From Deltaproteobacteria bacterium (GTDB taxonomy: Bacteria; Desulfobacterota; Syntrophia; Syntrophales; UBA2210): a DNA stretch of 6,759 nucleotides. Every line of letters begins with the position of its first letter. Position 1 is the first letter of the stretch. The stretch is taken from contig JAFGPZ010000059.1 of the NCBI GenBank assembly GCA_016935935.1, positions 1 to 6,759 on the forward strand, written 5' to 3'. This document shows positions 1 to 6,137 of the stretch, in pieces. The notes under the pieces are model-generated. The model had not been told where the DNA came from. It saw only the letters and a program-made list of their open reading frames with translations, and made no database searches. The position numbers and the translations under genes were made by a program.

Positions 1-1099
1 TGGCGATTCCCATGGCTACCCTGCTCCCAAGCCTTTCCATATCGTAAACGCCGGACAGCAGCCTGCGAAGCGTCTCTCTCTCGTGGTGCTTTTCCTTTAT
101 CTCCGATACGGCGACAAGCCTTTCTCTGATTTTTCCCGCATCGACAAGGGGATAGGTAAGCCACCAGCGAAGACGTCTCCCTCCCATGGAGGTAACGGTT
201 TTATCCAGCACATGAAATAGTGAACCCGCCTTTTTGTTGTCCTGTATGGTGTTGAAGAGTTCCAGGTTTCGCCGCGCCGTCTCATCGAGCAGCATGTAAG
301 TTTTCAGGGGGTATAATCTGATTTCGTTTATGTGACCCAGCCCTTCCTTCTGCGTCTCTTTGACATATCTCAGCACGGCGCAGGCAGCCCCGGACATGGC
401 CTTCTTTGCCTCAAAATCGATTTTATCCAACAGATCCTGATTAAAATATTCTCTGAATAGAGCCGCAGCGTTCTCAGGGGAGAAATATTCAGATGGCAGA
501 TAGTTTACCATGCAACGATCTCTTGCCTTTATGAAGGCCCTGAAAAGATTATTTCCCTTCAGTTCTTCCCCGGCAATCACCTCGCTGAAATCGAGGCCCG
601 ATATCTCATGCATCAACAATTCAAATTCCTCTGTCTCCGTAACCCGGAACTCACCGGTAGAGATATCGATGAAGGCAAGTCCTAAAGAGCCCCCGTTGAC
701 GGCGAAGCCGGCAAGAAAGTTGTTCTCCTTTGCTTCCAGATTGGAAGATTCCACCACCAGCCCGGGAGTAACTATACGGACAACCTCTCTCCTTACAATT
801 CCCCTGGCATCCTTCGGATCTTCAACCTGCTCGCAGATTGCAACCTTGAAACCTTTTTCTATCAGTTTCGCAATATAGGAAGATGCCGCGTGGTAAGGAA
901 CACCACAGAGCGGGACACTGTTCTCCTTCCCTTTGTTTCTCGATGTCAGCGTAATCTCGAGCACTTTGGAGGCAGTTATTGCATCCTCGAAAAACATCTC
1001 ATAGAAATCGCCCATTCTGAAAAAGATTATACAGTCTTTGTGCTGCTCTTTAACATCCAGGTACTGGCGCATTGCCGGTGTCAGGTTCGTTATTCCCAC
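1..1099 (-). CDS. mutS: DNA mismatch repair protein MutS, N-terminal part (3' end outside window)
   Basis: MutS recognises base mismatches and small loops and starts methyl-independent or MutL/MutH-type repair in the cytoplasm. The frame stays open from a GTG at 1099 to the left edge, giving 366 codons of a family of about 850-900 residues. Residues 1-115 form the mismatch-binding domain: FFRMGDFYEMFFEDA includes the Phe-Tyr-Glu wedge (Phe32, Glu34), followed by PLCGVPYHA and AICEQVEDP. A connector domain (about 120-240, with GLAFIDISTGEF) and the start of the lever/core domain (MLLDETARRNLELF, GGRRLRWWLTYPL) follow. The ATPase and dimerisation parts lie off-window. I chose the GTG because family members keep the LTPAMRQYL stretch before the wedge, and because AAAGGG lies 7 bases upstream; the next ATG (1072) would cut this stretch. 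The start overlaps the end of the upstream membrane-protein gene by 10 bases, so translation is probably coupled. Confidence 0.96.
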   Translation of the reverse strand, partial: MGITNLTPAMRQYLDVKEQHKDCIIFFRMGDFYEMFFEDAITASKVLEITLTSRNKGKENSVPLCGVPYHAASSYIAKLIEKGFKVAICEQVEDPKDARGIVRREVVRIVTPGLVVESSNLEAKENNFLAGFAVNGGSLGLAFIDISTGEFRVTETEEFELLMHEISGLDFSEVIAGEELKGNNLFRAFIKARDRCMVNYLPSEYFSPENAAALFREYFNQDLLDKIDFEAKKAMSGAACAVLRYVKETQKEGLGHINEIRLYPLKTYMLLDETARRNLELFNTIQDNKKAGSLFHVLDKTVTSMGGRRLRWWLTYPLVDAGKIRERLVAVSEIKEKHHERETLRRLLSGVYDMERLGSRVAMGIA

Positions 1100-1518
1100 T
1101 TGTCATCCCTTTTCGTGAGATCAATATAGTTTTCATCGGTTTCTTTTCCACCTTTTCCCTCAGGCCCTCCATAGTCCTGCCTTTGCAGGATGGAACTGAG
1201 GAACCAGTTTGCCGCACTGATAATCAGAGAACCGAAGATTGCCGTCCAGAAACCGTATACTTCGAAACCCCCGATGACGCCGGAAACCATTTTCAACAGC
1301 AGAGCATTAATAACGAAGGTAAAGAGCCCCATGCTCAATATATTGATAGGGAGCGTTATGATAATGAGTACGGGGCGGAAAAAGGCATTCAGAAGCCCTA
1401 AAAAGGCCGCTGCAAAAAAGGCTGAGAAGAAACTTTGCACGTGAATGCCCTCGAGAACATAGGATGCAAAAATAATGGCAATGGCGAGCATGAGCCACCT
1501 GATAAAAAAATAAGTCAT
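1090..1518 (-). CDS. Small integral membrane protein, phage holin family 4_2 (YvlD-like)
   Basis: A 142-residue protein with four hydrophobic segments (about residues 4-22, 30-47, 50-75 and 90-111) and a charged, hydrophilic tail (113-142). The stretch LGLLNAFFRPVLIIITLPIN followed by GLFTFVINALLL matches the signature of the phage_holin_4_2 / YvlD family (PF04020), including the conserved Asn-x3-Arg-Pro and the Phe-x-Ile-Asn pair. Despite the family name, these proteins are common single-copy chromosomal inner-membrane proteins of unknown function, and nothing nearby suggests a prophage. The start is well fixed: GGAGGTGATT, close to a perfect Shine-Dalgarno sequence, ends just before the ATG. 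Its last ten bases overlap the start of mutS, so the two genes are almost certainly cotranscribed. A functional link to repair is not implied by the sequence. Confidence 0.85.
   Translation of the reverse strand: MTYFFIRWLMLAIAIIFASYVLEGIHVQSFFSAFFAAAFLGLLNAFFRPVLIIITLPINILSMGLFTFVINALLLKMVSGVIGGFEVYGFWTAIFGSLIISAANWFLSSILQRQDYGGPEGKGGKETDENYIDLTKRDDKWE
1107..1113 (-). promoter_or_regulatory. Ribosome binding site deciding the mutS GTG start
   Basis: On the minus strand AAAGGG lies 7 bases before the GTG at 1099-1097. It sits inside the coding region of the preceding gene, and it supports the GTG over the internal ATG at 1072. Confidence 0.6.
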
Positions 1519-1668
1519 TAAATCACCTCCCTGTCACTGGTGCATCTATTCATTTCAAGCATTTCAGAAAATCGGATATTAAAGGCGCCGGCAATGGCTG
1601 CCTGATATATCCATCGATAAGAACCAGGAGATTGCAATGATTCTTCGTAGACTCTCTCCATATTTTTC

Positions 1669-1697
1669 TTATTAATACAGCGCCTTCTCCCGGTCAA
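1669..1697 (-). promoter_or_regulatory. Weak sigma70-type promoter candidate for the holin-family gene and mutS
   Basis: On the minus strand TTGACC (1697-1692) is followed after 17 bases by TAATAA (1674-1669). The -35 box matches consensus at five of six positions but the -10 box is poor. It would give a leader of about 145 bases before the ATG at 1518. It is the best candidate I see, but weak. Confidence 0.25.
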
Positions 1698-1747
1698 GGA
1701 GTATCAACTTTATATTGAAATATTAACGTTATTCAGGTAATTACAAT

Positions 1748-1773
1748 AGCCGATAAAAAAAAGATGATCGGCT
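1748..1773. repeat. Short inverted repeat with A-rich loop
   Basis: AGCCGAT (1748-1754) pairs perfectly with ATCGGCT (1767-1773) across a 12-base loop starting with eight A residues. It lacks a following T-run on the plus strand, so it is not a standard terminator in that direction. It could be a protein-binding site or simply chance; the arms are short. Confidence 0.35.
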
Positions 1774-1867
1774 CGCTGTTTACTTCATGGTAAAGAATTT
1801 TTCAACGGCGATTTCGATATTCCTGTTGACATTTCATGCTAGAAGATCTTTGCATAATACCCACATT

Positions 1868-1977
1868 GTCATTGCGGTGAACCGAAGCCGCGAGCAAGGC
1901 GTGGCGGGAAGTGAAGCAATCCAAAAGCATACCTGTAATGGACGAGATTGCCACGGTGCTGCGCACCTCGCAATGAC
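1868..1977. repeat. Palindromic dispersed repeat, copy 1 (110 bases)
   Basis: The outer arms GTCATTGCG (1868-1876) and CGCAATGAC (1969-1977) are perfect inverted repeats. Inner arms GCAATC (1916-1921) and GATTGC (1946-1951) also pair. The right half contains a perfect hairpin, GGTGC-TGC-GCACC (1955-1967). The left half carries about 27 extra bases compared with copy 2. The organisation is that of small non-coding palindromic elements (REP/MITE-like) with GTCATTGCGA ends that I recall from many deltaproteobacterial and other genomes. No transposase is present, so mobility is not shown. Confidence 0.8.
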
Positions 1978-1998
1978 GAGAAGCGTTTACCCCGCTTG

Positions 1999-2084
1999 GT
2001 CATTGCGAACGAAGTGAAGCAATCTCATAACATGCCGACAATGAAAGAGATTGCCACGTCGGCTGAGAGCCGACTCGCAATGAC
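1999..2084. repeat. Palindromic dispersed repeat, copy 2 (86 bases)
   Basis: Outer arms GTCATTGCGA (1999-2008) and TCGCAATGAC (2075-2084) are perfect 10-base inverted repeats. Inner arms GCAATCTC (2019-2026) and GAGATTGC (2047-2054) pair over 8 bases. The right half holds a perfect hairpin GTCGGCT-GAG-AGCCGAC (2058-2074). It shares arms with copy 1 in the same orientation, but the hairpin sequence is different. The spacer between the two copies is 21 bases and contains a small AAGCG/CGCTT hairpin. Confidence 0.85.
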
Positions 2085-2101
2085 ATCGTTTCTTAAAGTA
2101 A

Positions 2102-2131
2102 GATTGCACGGTGTTGCACACCTCCAATGAC
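2102..2131. repeat. Degenerate right half of the palindromic repeat (copy 3)
   Basis: This stretch aligns with the right half of copy 1, with two single-base deletions: ATTGC, a hairpin, then CTCCAATGAC. The hairpin is GGTGT-TGC-ACACC (2110-2122), the same as copy 1 except for one C-to-T and one G-to-A change that keep the base pair. No left half precedes it; the bases 2085-2101 do not resemble the element. It ends 54 bases before the ATG of the next gene. Confidence 0.7.
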
Positions 2132-2173
2132 CAGATTCGCAATTATGCAGATCTCATATCAAGCAATCGAAAA

Positions 2174-2178
2174 AGGAG
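2174..2178 (+). promoter_or_regulatory. Ribosome binding site deciding the start at 2186
   Basis: AGGAG, in an A-rich context, lies 7 bases before the ATG at 2186. The frame is open back to an ATG at 2111, but that upstream codon lies inside the repeat hairpin and has no ribosome binding site, so 2186 is the start. Confidence 0.75.
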
Positions 2179-2185
2179 AACATCA

Positions 2186-3763
2186 ATGACTCACCCGAAT
2201 CTTGTGACGTCCATGACAAGGCCCGAATTTTACCCCCACAGACCTTCTTCGGTGGAGATGATACAGACACATATTTCCTTCATATTCATTGCAGGAGATT
2301 ACGTTTACAAGGTTAAAAAAGATGTCGATTTCGGATTCCTGGACTTTACAACTATTGAAAAGAGAAAATTTTACTGCGACGCGGAACTGAGACTCAACCG
2401 GCGCCTTGCCCGCGAGATATATCTCGATGTTGTACCCATTCGCGAAGACGACAAGGGAAATCTTCACCTGAAGGATGGACAACTCATCGTAGATTACGCG
2501 GTAATGATGAAAAAGATCCCCGAGGAACGCATGCTTCACAGACTCCTTGAGCAGGGTATCGTCGACAAATCGGTAATGGTTGATGTGGCTCACAAGATTT
2601 CCGATTTTCACAAAGAGGCTGCCACGGGAGGCGAAATCGACCGGATCGGAGGTTTTGATACGGTATGTCAAAATCACGACGAAAATTTTCAGCAGACGGA
2701 AAACTACATAGACATTACCATCCCCAAAAACCGGTACAGCTTCATCAAATCATATGCAAATGATTTTCTTGAAAGGAACAGGACCCTCTTCGAGAAAAGA
2801 GTAGCTGAACACAAAATCCGCGATTGTCACGGAGACCTTCATCTCCAGCATATATGTGTGGCCAATGATATTCTCATCTTTGACTGCATAGAATTTAACG
2901 AGCGCTTCAGGTATCTTGATGTCGCCGCCGAGGTTTCATTCCTCGCAATGGATCTCGATTACAACAATTATCCGACCTATGAAAATACCTTCATCGACGC
3001 CTATATCAAATACTCAGGCGATTCAGAAATAAGGACTTTGCTCAATTTCTACAAATGCTATTTTGCATACGTTCGGGGCAAGGTAATCGGCTTCAAGGTT
3101 AATGATAATGCCATTGATAAAGAAGAAAAACTGACGGCCATTAAAACCTCTTCGCGTTACTTCGAGCTCGCATACAGATACGCAGCCAGACCGGAAAGAC
3201 CGACGCTTATACTGACGGCTGGATTGATGGGAACAGGAAAGAGTGTACTTGCCAAAAACCTGGGCACGCTTCTGGAGTCTGAGATTATCAGAAGTGACGT
3301 CATGAGAAAGGAAATGCTCAAGATAACACCGTCGGAACGACACCACGAGGATTTCGGCCAGGGTATTTACGCAGATACCATATCAAGGAAAACATATGAA
3401 GCGGCTCTTAATCTTGCGGAGATTGAACTGAAAAAAGGTAAATCCGTAATAATCGACGCTTCCTTTAAAACAAAAAGGGACAGGGAAACAGCTTTCCGTC
3501 TTGCATCACTGGCAGATGCGGATTTCTTCATCGTAGAATGTGTCTGTTCTGATGAAATCGTAAGGGAACGACTTCGTGTCCGATTGTCGGACCCGGATGA
3601 GGCATCCGACGGAAGGTGGGAGTTATTCAAAGCACAGAAGGGTTCTTTTGAAGAAATAAATGAATTACCCGAACATTGCCACATCGTTATCGACTCATCC
3701 CAAAGTCCTGAAAAGTGTATGGAAGATGCGATAGATAAAATCAGATTTGGCGGGGCGGATTAA
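2186..3763 (+). CDS. Two-domain protein: aminoglycoside-phosphotransferase-like kinase fused to a P-loop ATPase/kinase
   Basis: A 525-residue protein of the widespread but poorly characterised COG2187 plus COG0645 fusion type. The N-terminal half (about 20-320) resembles the APH/choline-kinase fold: YVYKVKKDVDFGFLDFTT opens it, HGDLH at residues 215-219 is the Brenner-type catalytic loop, and IFDCIEFN (Asp233) is the metal-binding motif. The Asn usual in HGDxxxxN kinases is not at its expected place; HGDLHLQHIC follows the subfamily pattern I recall. The C-terminal half (about 335-525) begins LILTAGLMGTGKS with a Walker A motif (Gly346 to Ser353), then RSDVMRKEM (Asp371) and SVIIDASFK (Asp424), as in small-molecule or zeta-toxin-like P-loop kinases. 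Substrate is unknown; annotation as aminoglycoside resistance would be unsupported. It is a single gene between a repeat cluster and the convergent bamD. Confidence 0.88.
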   Translation: MTHPNLVTSMTRPEFYPHRPSSVEMIQTHISFIFIAGDYVYKVKKDVDFGFLDFTTIEKRKFYCDAELRLNRRLAREIYLDVVPIREDDKGNLHLKDGQLIVDYAVMMKKIPEERMLHRLLEQGIVDKSVMVDVAHKISDFHKEAATGGEIDRIGGFDTVCQNHDENFQQTENYIDITIPKNRYSFIKSYANDFLERNRTLFEKRVAEHKIRDCHGDLHLQHICVANDILIFDCIEFNERFRYLDVAAEVSFLAMDLDYNNYPTYENTFIDAYIKYSGDSEIRTLLNFYKCYFAYVRGKVIGFKVNDNAIDKEEKLTAIKTSSRYFELAYRYAARPERPTLILTAGLMGTGKSVLAKNLGTLLESEIIRSDVMRKEMLKITPSERHHEDFGQGIYADTISRKTYEAALNLAEIELKKGKSVIIDASFKTKRDRETAFRLASLADADFFIVECVCSDEIVRERLRVRLSDPDEASDGRWELFKAQKGSFEEINELPEHCHIVIDSSQSPEKCMEDAIDKIRFGGAD

Positions 3764-4431
3764 CTCCCCTTCCCCTGCTCGGCGAGACGTTTTTTTGTTT
3801 CATGGAGAAAATAACTGACCTTATAATCCAGCCCCAGCCCCGCATAGTCACTCTCTAACAGCTGAAATCTCCTCAATGCGGCCTGGTATTCCCCCTGGTC
3901 GAAGTAAAACTTCCCCACATAAAATTCATGTTCCGCCAGTCTTTTTTGGCAATCCCGCAATCGTTGTTCAGCTATGAAGGCAAATTTTGTGCTTGGAAAT
4001 CTTGTGATAAGCCTCTCAAAGGCATCCCTGGCTTTGCGTACCTCCGTCTGATCTCTGTCAATGCTGAGAACCTGTTTATAGTGAGACATGCCAAGCTGAT
4101 ACATCACATAGGGAAGATTTTCATTTGTGGGATGGAAATCCATAAAATCGCCATAGGCGACTTCGGCTTCCATATAATCACCTTTGCTGAAGAAAGAATC
4201 GGCGATGCCAATCTCTGCGAGTATGGCATACTGACTCAGGGGATACTCCTCCTTCAGCCGCTGGAAGGATTCGATTGCCTTTTTATATTTGCCGTCCTGG
4301 TAATCCTCGTAACCCTGCTGAAAGAGGCCTCCGGGGGTAGCCCTCTGCATAGAACCGTCTCTCCCAAACAAACCGCAACCGGTTACCGTCAAAACGAGTA
4401 TTATGCTGATAAATATCCTGGTAAGACGCAT
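3760..4431 (-). CDS. bamD: Outer membrane protein assembly factor BamD (lipoprotein)
   Basis: BamD is the essential TPR lipoprotein that works with BamA on the periplasmic face of the outer membrane to fold beta-barrel proteins. The 223-residue product starts with a lipoprotein signal peptide: MRLTR, a hydrophobic core, then the lipobox VTGC with Cys19. Residue 20 is Gly, not Asp, which fits outer-membrane sorting. TPR repeats begin near residue 36 (GYEDYQDGKYKKAIESFQRL, then EYPLSQYA); the second contains FMDFHPTNENLPYVMYQLG, a recognisable BamD block. The length is slightly shorter than the roughly 245 residues of E. coli. The ATG is 2 bases after the thioredoxin stop, and an AAGG within the end of that gene serves as ribosome binding site, so the two genes are cotranscribed. 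The stop codon overlaps that of the convergent gene. Confidence 0.93.
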   Translation of the reverse strand: MRLTRIFISIILVLTVTGCGLFGRDGSMQRATPGGLFQQGYEDYQDGKYKKAIESFQRLKEEYPLSQYAILAEIGIADSFFSKGDYMEAEVAYGDFMDFHPTNENLPYVMYQLGMSHYKQVLSIDRDQTEVRKARDAFERLITRFPSTKFAFIAEQRLRDCQKRLAEHEFYVGKFYFDQGEYQAALRRFQLLESDYAGLGLDYKVSYFLHETKKRLAEQGKGS

Positions 4432-4433
4432 AT

Positions 4434-4766
4434 TTACAGAACCTTCTTTATGAAATCTTCAAGATGATCCTTTGATACAAGACCCACCAGAGTGTCTTCC
4501 AACTTTCCGGCCTTGAAGAGAAGAATGGTGGGAATTCCTCTTATGCCATATTTGGCAGCGATGTCCTGGTTTTCGTCCACATTCAGTTTGGCTACCTTTA
4601 TCCTGTCACCATACTCTTTTGCCAATTCCTCAATAATCGGCCCAAGGGCAACGCATGGCCCGCACCAGGGGGCCCAACAGTCAACGAGGGTCGGTTTTTC
4701 AGACTTGAGCACTTCATCCTCAAAAGTGCCGTCACTTAAATGCAGCAATGTTTCTTCATGTTCCAT
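4434..4766 (-). CDS. trxA: Thioredoxin
   Basis: A 110-residue cytoplasmic thioredoxin with no signal peptide, which reduces protein disulfides using electrons from thioredoxin reductase (not in the window). The active site WCGPC is at residues 34-38 (Cys35 and Cys38), the buried Asp is Asp29, and the cis-proline is Pro79 in RGIPT. GKLEDTLVG matches the conserved C-terminal Gly loop. Two deviations stand out: Cys30 replaces the common Phe before WAPWCGPC, and Val39 follows the active site where Lys or Arg is usual. GGGAG lies 8 bases before the ATG. It has its own promoter candidate in the 65-base gap after rsmA and is followed at once by bamD. The gene symbol is by family; a genome with several thioredoxins might use another name. 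Confidence 0.93.
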   Translation of the reverse strand: MEHEETLLHLSDGTFEDEVLKSEKPTLVDCWAPWCGPCVALGPIIEELAKEYGDRIKVAKLNVDENQDIAAKYGIRGIPTILLFKAGKLEDTLVGLVSKDHLEDFIKKVL

Positions 4767-4799
4767 TTCTTTATCTCCCTGTCGGTCATATTGCGGGCA

Positions 4800-4828
4800 A
4801 GCCTATTAATAATTTCCTGTTATGTCAA
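4800..4828 (-). promoter_or_regulatory. Sigma70-type promoter for trxA-bamD
   Basis: On the minus strand a perfect TTGACA (4828-4823) is followed after exactly 17 bases by TAGGCT (4805-4800), which keeps the key T, A and final T of the -10 box. Transcription would start near 4793, leaving a leader of about 27 bases with the thioredoxin ribosome binding site. It lies in the only real gap of the five-gene cluster. No terminator-like hairpin is visible after rsmA, so readthrough from upstream is also possible. Confidence 0.5.
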
Positions 4829-4831
4829 TCA

Positions 4832-5695
4832 CTATTTCTTTTTGTGTAACTGCAAATCAAGGATTGCATCGCTGAGCATCCCGAATTCTTCAACTGTCAA
4901 GGTCTCTCCGCGCCTCCTGCCATCTATGTCCAGCCTGTTGAGAGTTTCTTGAATGTCATCTCCCCCTGTGAGAAAGACATCGGAACTTCTCAGATTATTG
5001 AACAGTGTCTTCCTCCTCTTTGCAAAGGCACACTTAACAACCTTAAGGAAAAGATCGTTATCCCTCACAGCATATAAGGGGTTTCGCCTGACCTTAAACT
5101 TCAGAACAGAAGAGTCGACCAGGGGCCTTGGATAGAAACAACTGGCAGGAACATTCATAACTCTGGAAGGAGGCGTATACATGGCAGTCATGACTGAGAG
5201 AATGCCATACTGCTTCGTGTCGGGCGGCGCCATAATCCTGTCTGCCACCTCTTTCTGAAACATGAGCGTCATGGACGATATGGCGTGCCGGAAATGAATT
5301 AACCTGAATAGTATCTGAGACGAAATACTGTAGGGAATGTTGCCAATGATATTTACCCCGGCAATATCTGCATTTTCCCTTAAAGGCATGGTAAAGTCGT
5401 AATTCAAAATATCTTGATGAACAATTTCAAGATTTGACGAATCGTTTAGCTCTTCCCGCAGTATATCAACCATACGATTATCAATCTCAACGGCTATGAC
5501 TTTCCTGGCTTCCTTGACAATCAATGAAGTCAAGGCCCCACACCCGGGGCCGATTTCCACTATGACTTCATCCGCTTTTATATCCGAAGATTTTATAATT
5601 ACGGCCGCGACATTAGCGTCTATCAGAAATGACTGCCCCAGCTTTTTCCGGGGTCTTACCTTGTATTTCCTAAGGATCTCCATGGGAGTGGCCAT
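4832..5695 (-). CDS. rsmA: 16S rRNA (adenine(1518)-N6/adenine(1519)-N6)-dimethyltransferase RsmA (KsgA)
   Basis: RsmA transfers four methyl groups from S-adenosylmethionine to two adjacent adenines near the 3' end of 16S rRNA, a late check in small-subunit assembly. The 287-residue product has the full family layout and usual length: KKLGQSFLID (17-26) at the N-terminus, the SAM motif VEIGPGCGALT (46-56), the acidic AVEID (Glu70), HQDIL (Asp95), and the catalytic NIPY motif (119-122) followed by SISSQILF. FQKEVADRI and the C-terminal CAFAKRRKTLFNNL are also typical. The start at 5695 is backed by GAGG 8 bases upstream; a second in-frame ATG four codons later is less well placed. Its first 26 bases overlap the preceding DUF2062 gene, which suggests coupled translation. 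Loss of this enzyme gives kasugamycin resistance in E. coli. Confidence 0.96.
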   Translation of the reverse strand: MATPMEILRKYKVRPRKKLGQSFLIDANVAAVIIKSSDIKADEVIVEIGPGCGALTSLIVKEARKVIAVEIDNRMVDILREELNDSSNLEIVHQDILNYDFTMPLRENADIAGVNIIGNIPYSISSQILFRLIHFRHAISSMTLMFQKEVADRIMAPPDTKQYGILSVMTAMYTPPSRVMNVPASCFYPRPLVDSSVLKFKVRRNPLYAVRDNDLFLKVVKCAFAKRRKTLFNNLRSSDVFLTGGDDIQETLNRLDIDGRRRGETLTVEEFGMLSDAILDLQLHKKK

Positions 5696-6137
5696 GCCTT
5701 TTTCCTCGTATGATCACGACGGCTCTATACGCCATAAAATAGGCTGGAACGGCAAAGACTAACGCCATAATTAACCCTCCCAGCAGTAAGGGGCAGGCAA
5801 TATTCCATCCCGCGTTCATGATGTCCCATATGGAATAATCGGTGAAGGGAACCTCACACCATTCATTACCGAGAAGATATTTCCCCAGTTGATACTGTGA
5901 CGCATACAAAAAGGGTATGGTCAGTGGATTTGATATGGCGGTAGCTCCAAGAAATGCAGTCGTAAAATTCAGTCTCAAGAAAAAGGTAAGGGCAAAGATT
6001 GAAATGGTATGAAAGGGCATCGTCGGTGTTACACCGATAAAGACCCCTATGGCGGCGCCAAAGGCGATGCTTTCAGGCGTACCCTTCAGGCTTATGAATT
6101 GATCGTAGATGTCCCTATATCTTTTTTTCAGATTCAT
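5670..6137 (-). CDS. DUF2062 family membrane protein
   Basis: A 155-residue inner-membrane protein. After a basic N-terminus (LKKRYRDIYDQF), KGTPESIAFGAAIGVFIGVTP (residues 18-38), a hydrophobic segment at about 44-68 and the motif ISNPLTIPFLY (68-78) match the DUF2062 family (PF09835). A last membrane segment spans about 114-143. The final eight residues, HGHSHGDP, are His-rich and lie in the 26-base overlap with rsmA. The function of the family is not established; relatives are sometimes found fused to or beside glycosyltransferases, but none is seen here. The ATG shares an ATGA with the tsaD stop and has only a poor ribosome binding site, so translation probably depends on ribosomes finishing tsaD. 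Confidence 0.86.
   Translation of the reverse strand: MNLKKRYRDIYDQFISLKGTPESIAFGAAIGVFIGVTPTMPFHTISIFALTFFLRLNFTTAFLGATAISNPLTIPFLYASQYQLGKYLLGNEWCEVPFTDYSIWDIMNAGWNIACPLLLGGLIMALVFAVPAYFMAYRAVVIIRGKRHGHSHGDP

Larger units (their letters stand above)
1519..2185. other. Gene-free interval of 667 bases between divergent genes
   Basis: This interval separates the leftward holin-family/mutS pair from the rightward two-domain ATPase gene, so promoters for both should lie in it. I find no credible gene: open frames here lack ribosome binding sites, and those from about 1868 on read through the repeat copies. The left part (1519-1867) is AT-rich around 1700-1860 and holds a 7-base inverted repeat and a weak leftward promoter candidate. 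For the rightward gene, TTGACA at 1826-1831 followed by CATAAT at 1853-1858 is noticeable, but the 21-base spacing is too long for a normal promoter. The right part (1868-2131) is filled by palindromic repeats. Confidence 0.8.

Noticed and set aside
1090..1518. Prophage remnant based on the holin family name
   Set aside because: No endolysin, structural or integrase gene is nearby; this family is common in ordinary chromosomes and the gene overlaps mutS.
1826..1858. TTGACA followed by CATAAT as a promoter for the gene at 2186
   Set aside because: The spacing is 21 bases, too long for a sigma70 promoter, and it would leave a leader of more than 300 bases through the repeats.
1787..2017. Rightward open frame of 76 codons starting in AT-rich sequence and running through repeat copy 1
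   Set aside because: It has no ribosome binding site, and most of its length is the repeat read as protein; the same holds for the frame at 1948-2130.
1868..2131. CRISPR array
   Set aside because: The repeats are few, of unequal length (110, 86 and 30 bases), internally palindromic, and have no regular spacers or cas genes.
2186..3085. Aminoglycoside resistance gene
   Set aside because: The kinase-like half belongs to a fused family of unknown substrate and lacks the usual Asn after the catalytic loop.
3752..3797. Terminator for the plus-strand gene (GGGG/CCCC pair, CTC-GGC-GAG hairpin before seven T residues)
   Set aside because: Stems are only 3-4 bases, and the T-run codes for lysines of BamD (ETKKRL); not strong enough to call.
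3928..4467. Long plus-strand open frame of 179 codons opposite bamD
   Set aside because: It is antisense to a well-supported bamD, has no matching family features and no convincing ribosome binding site.
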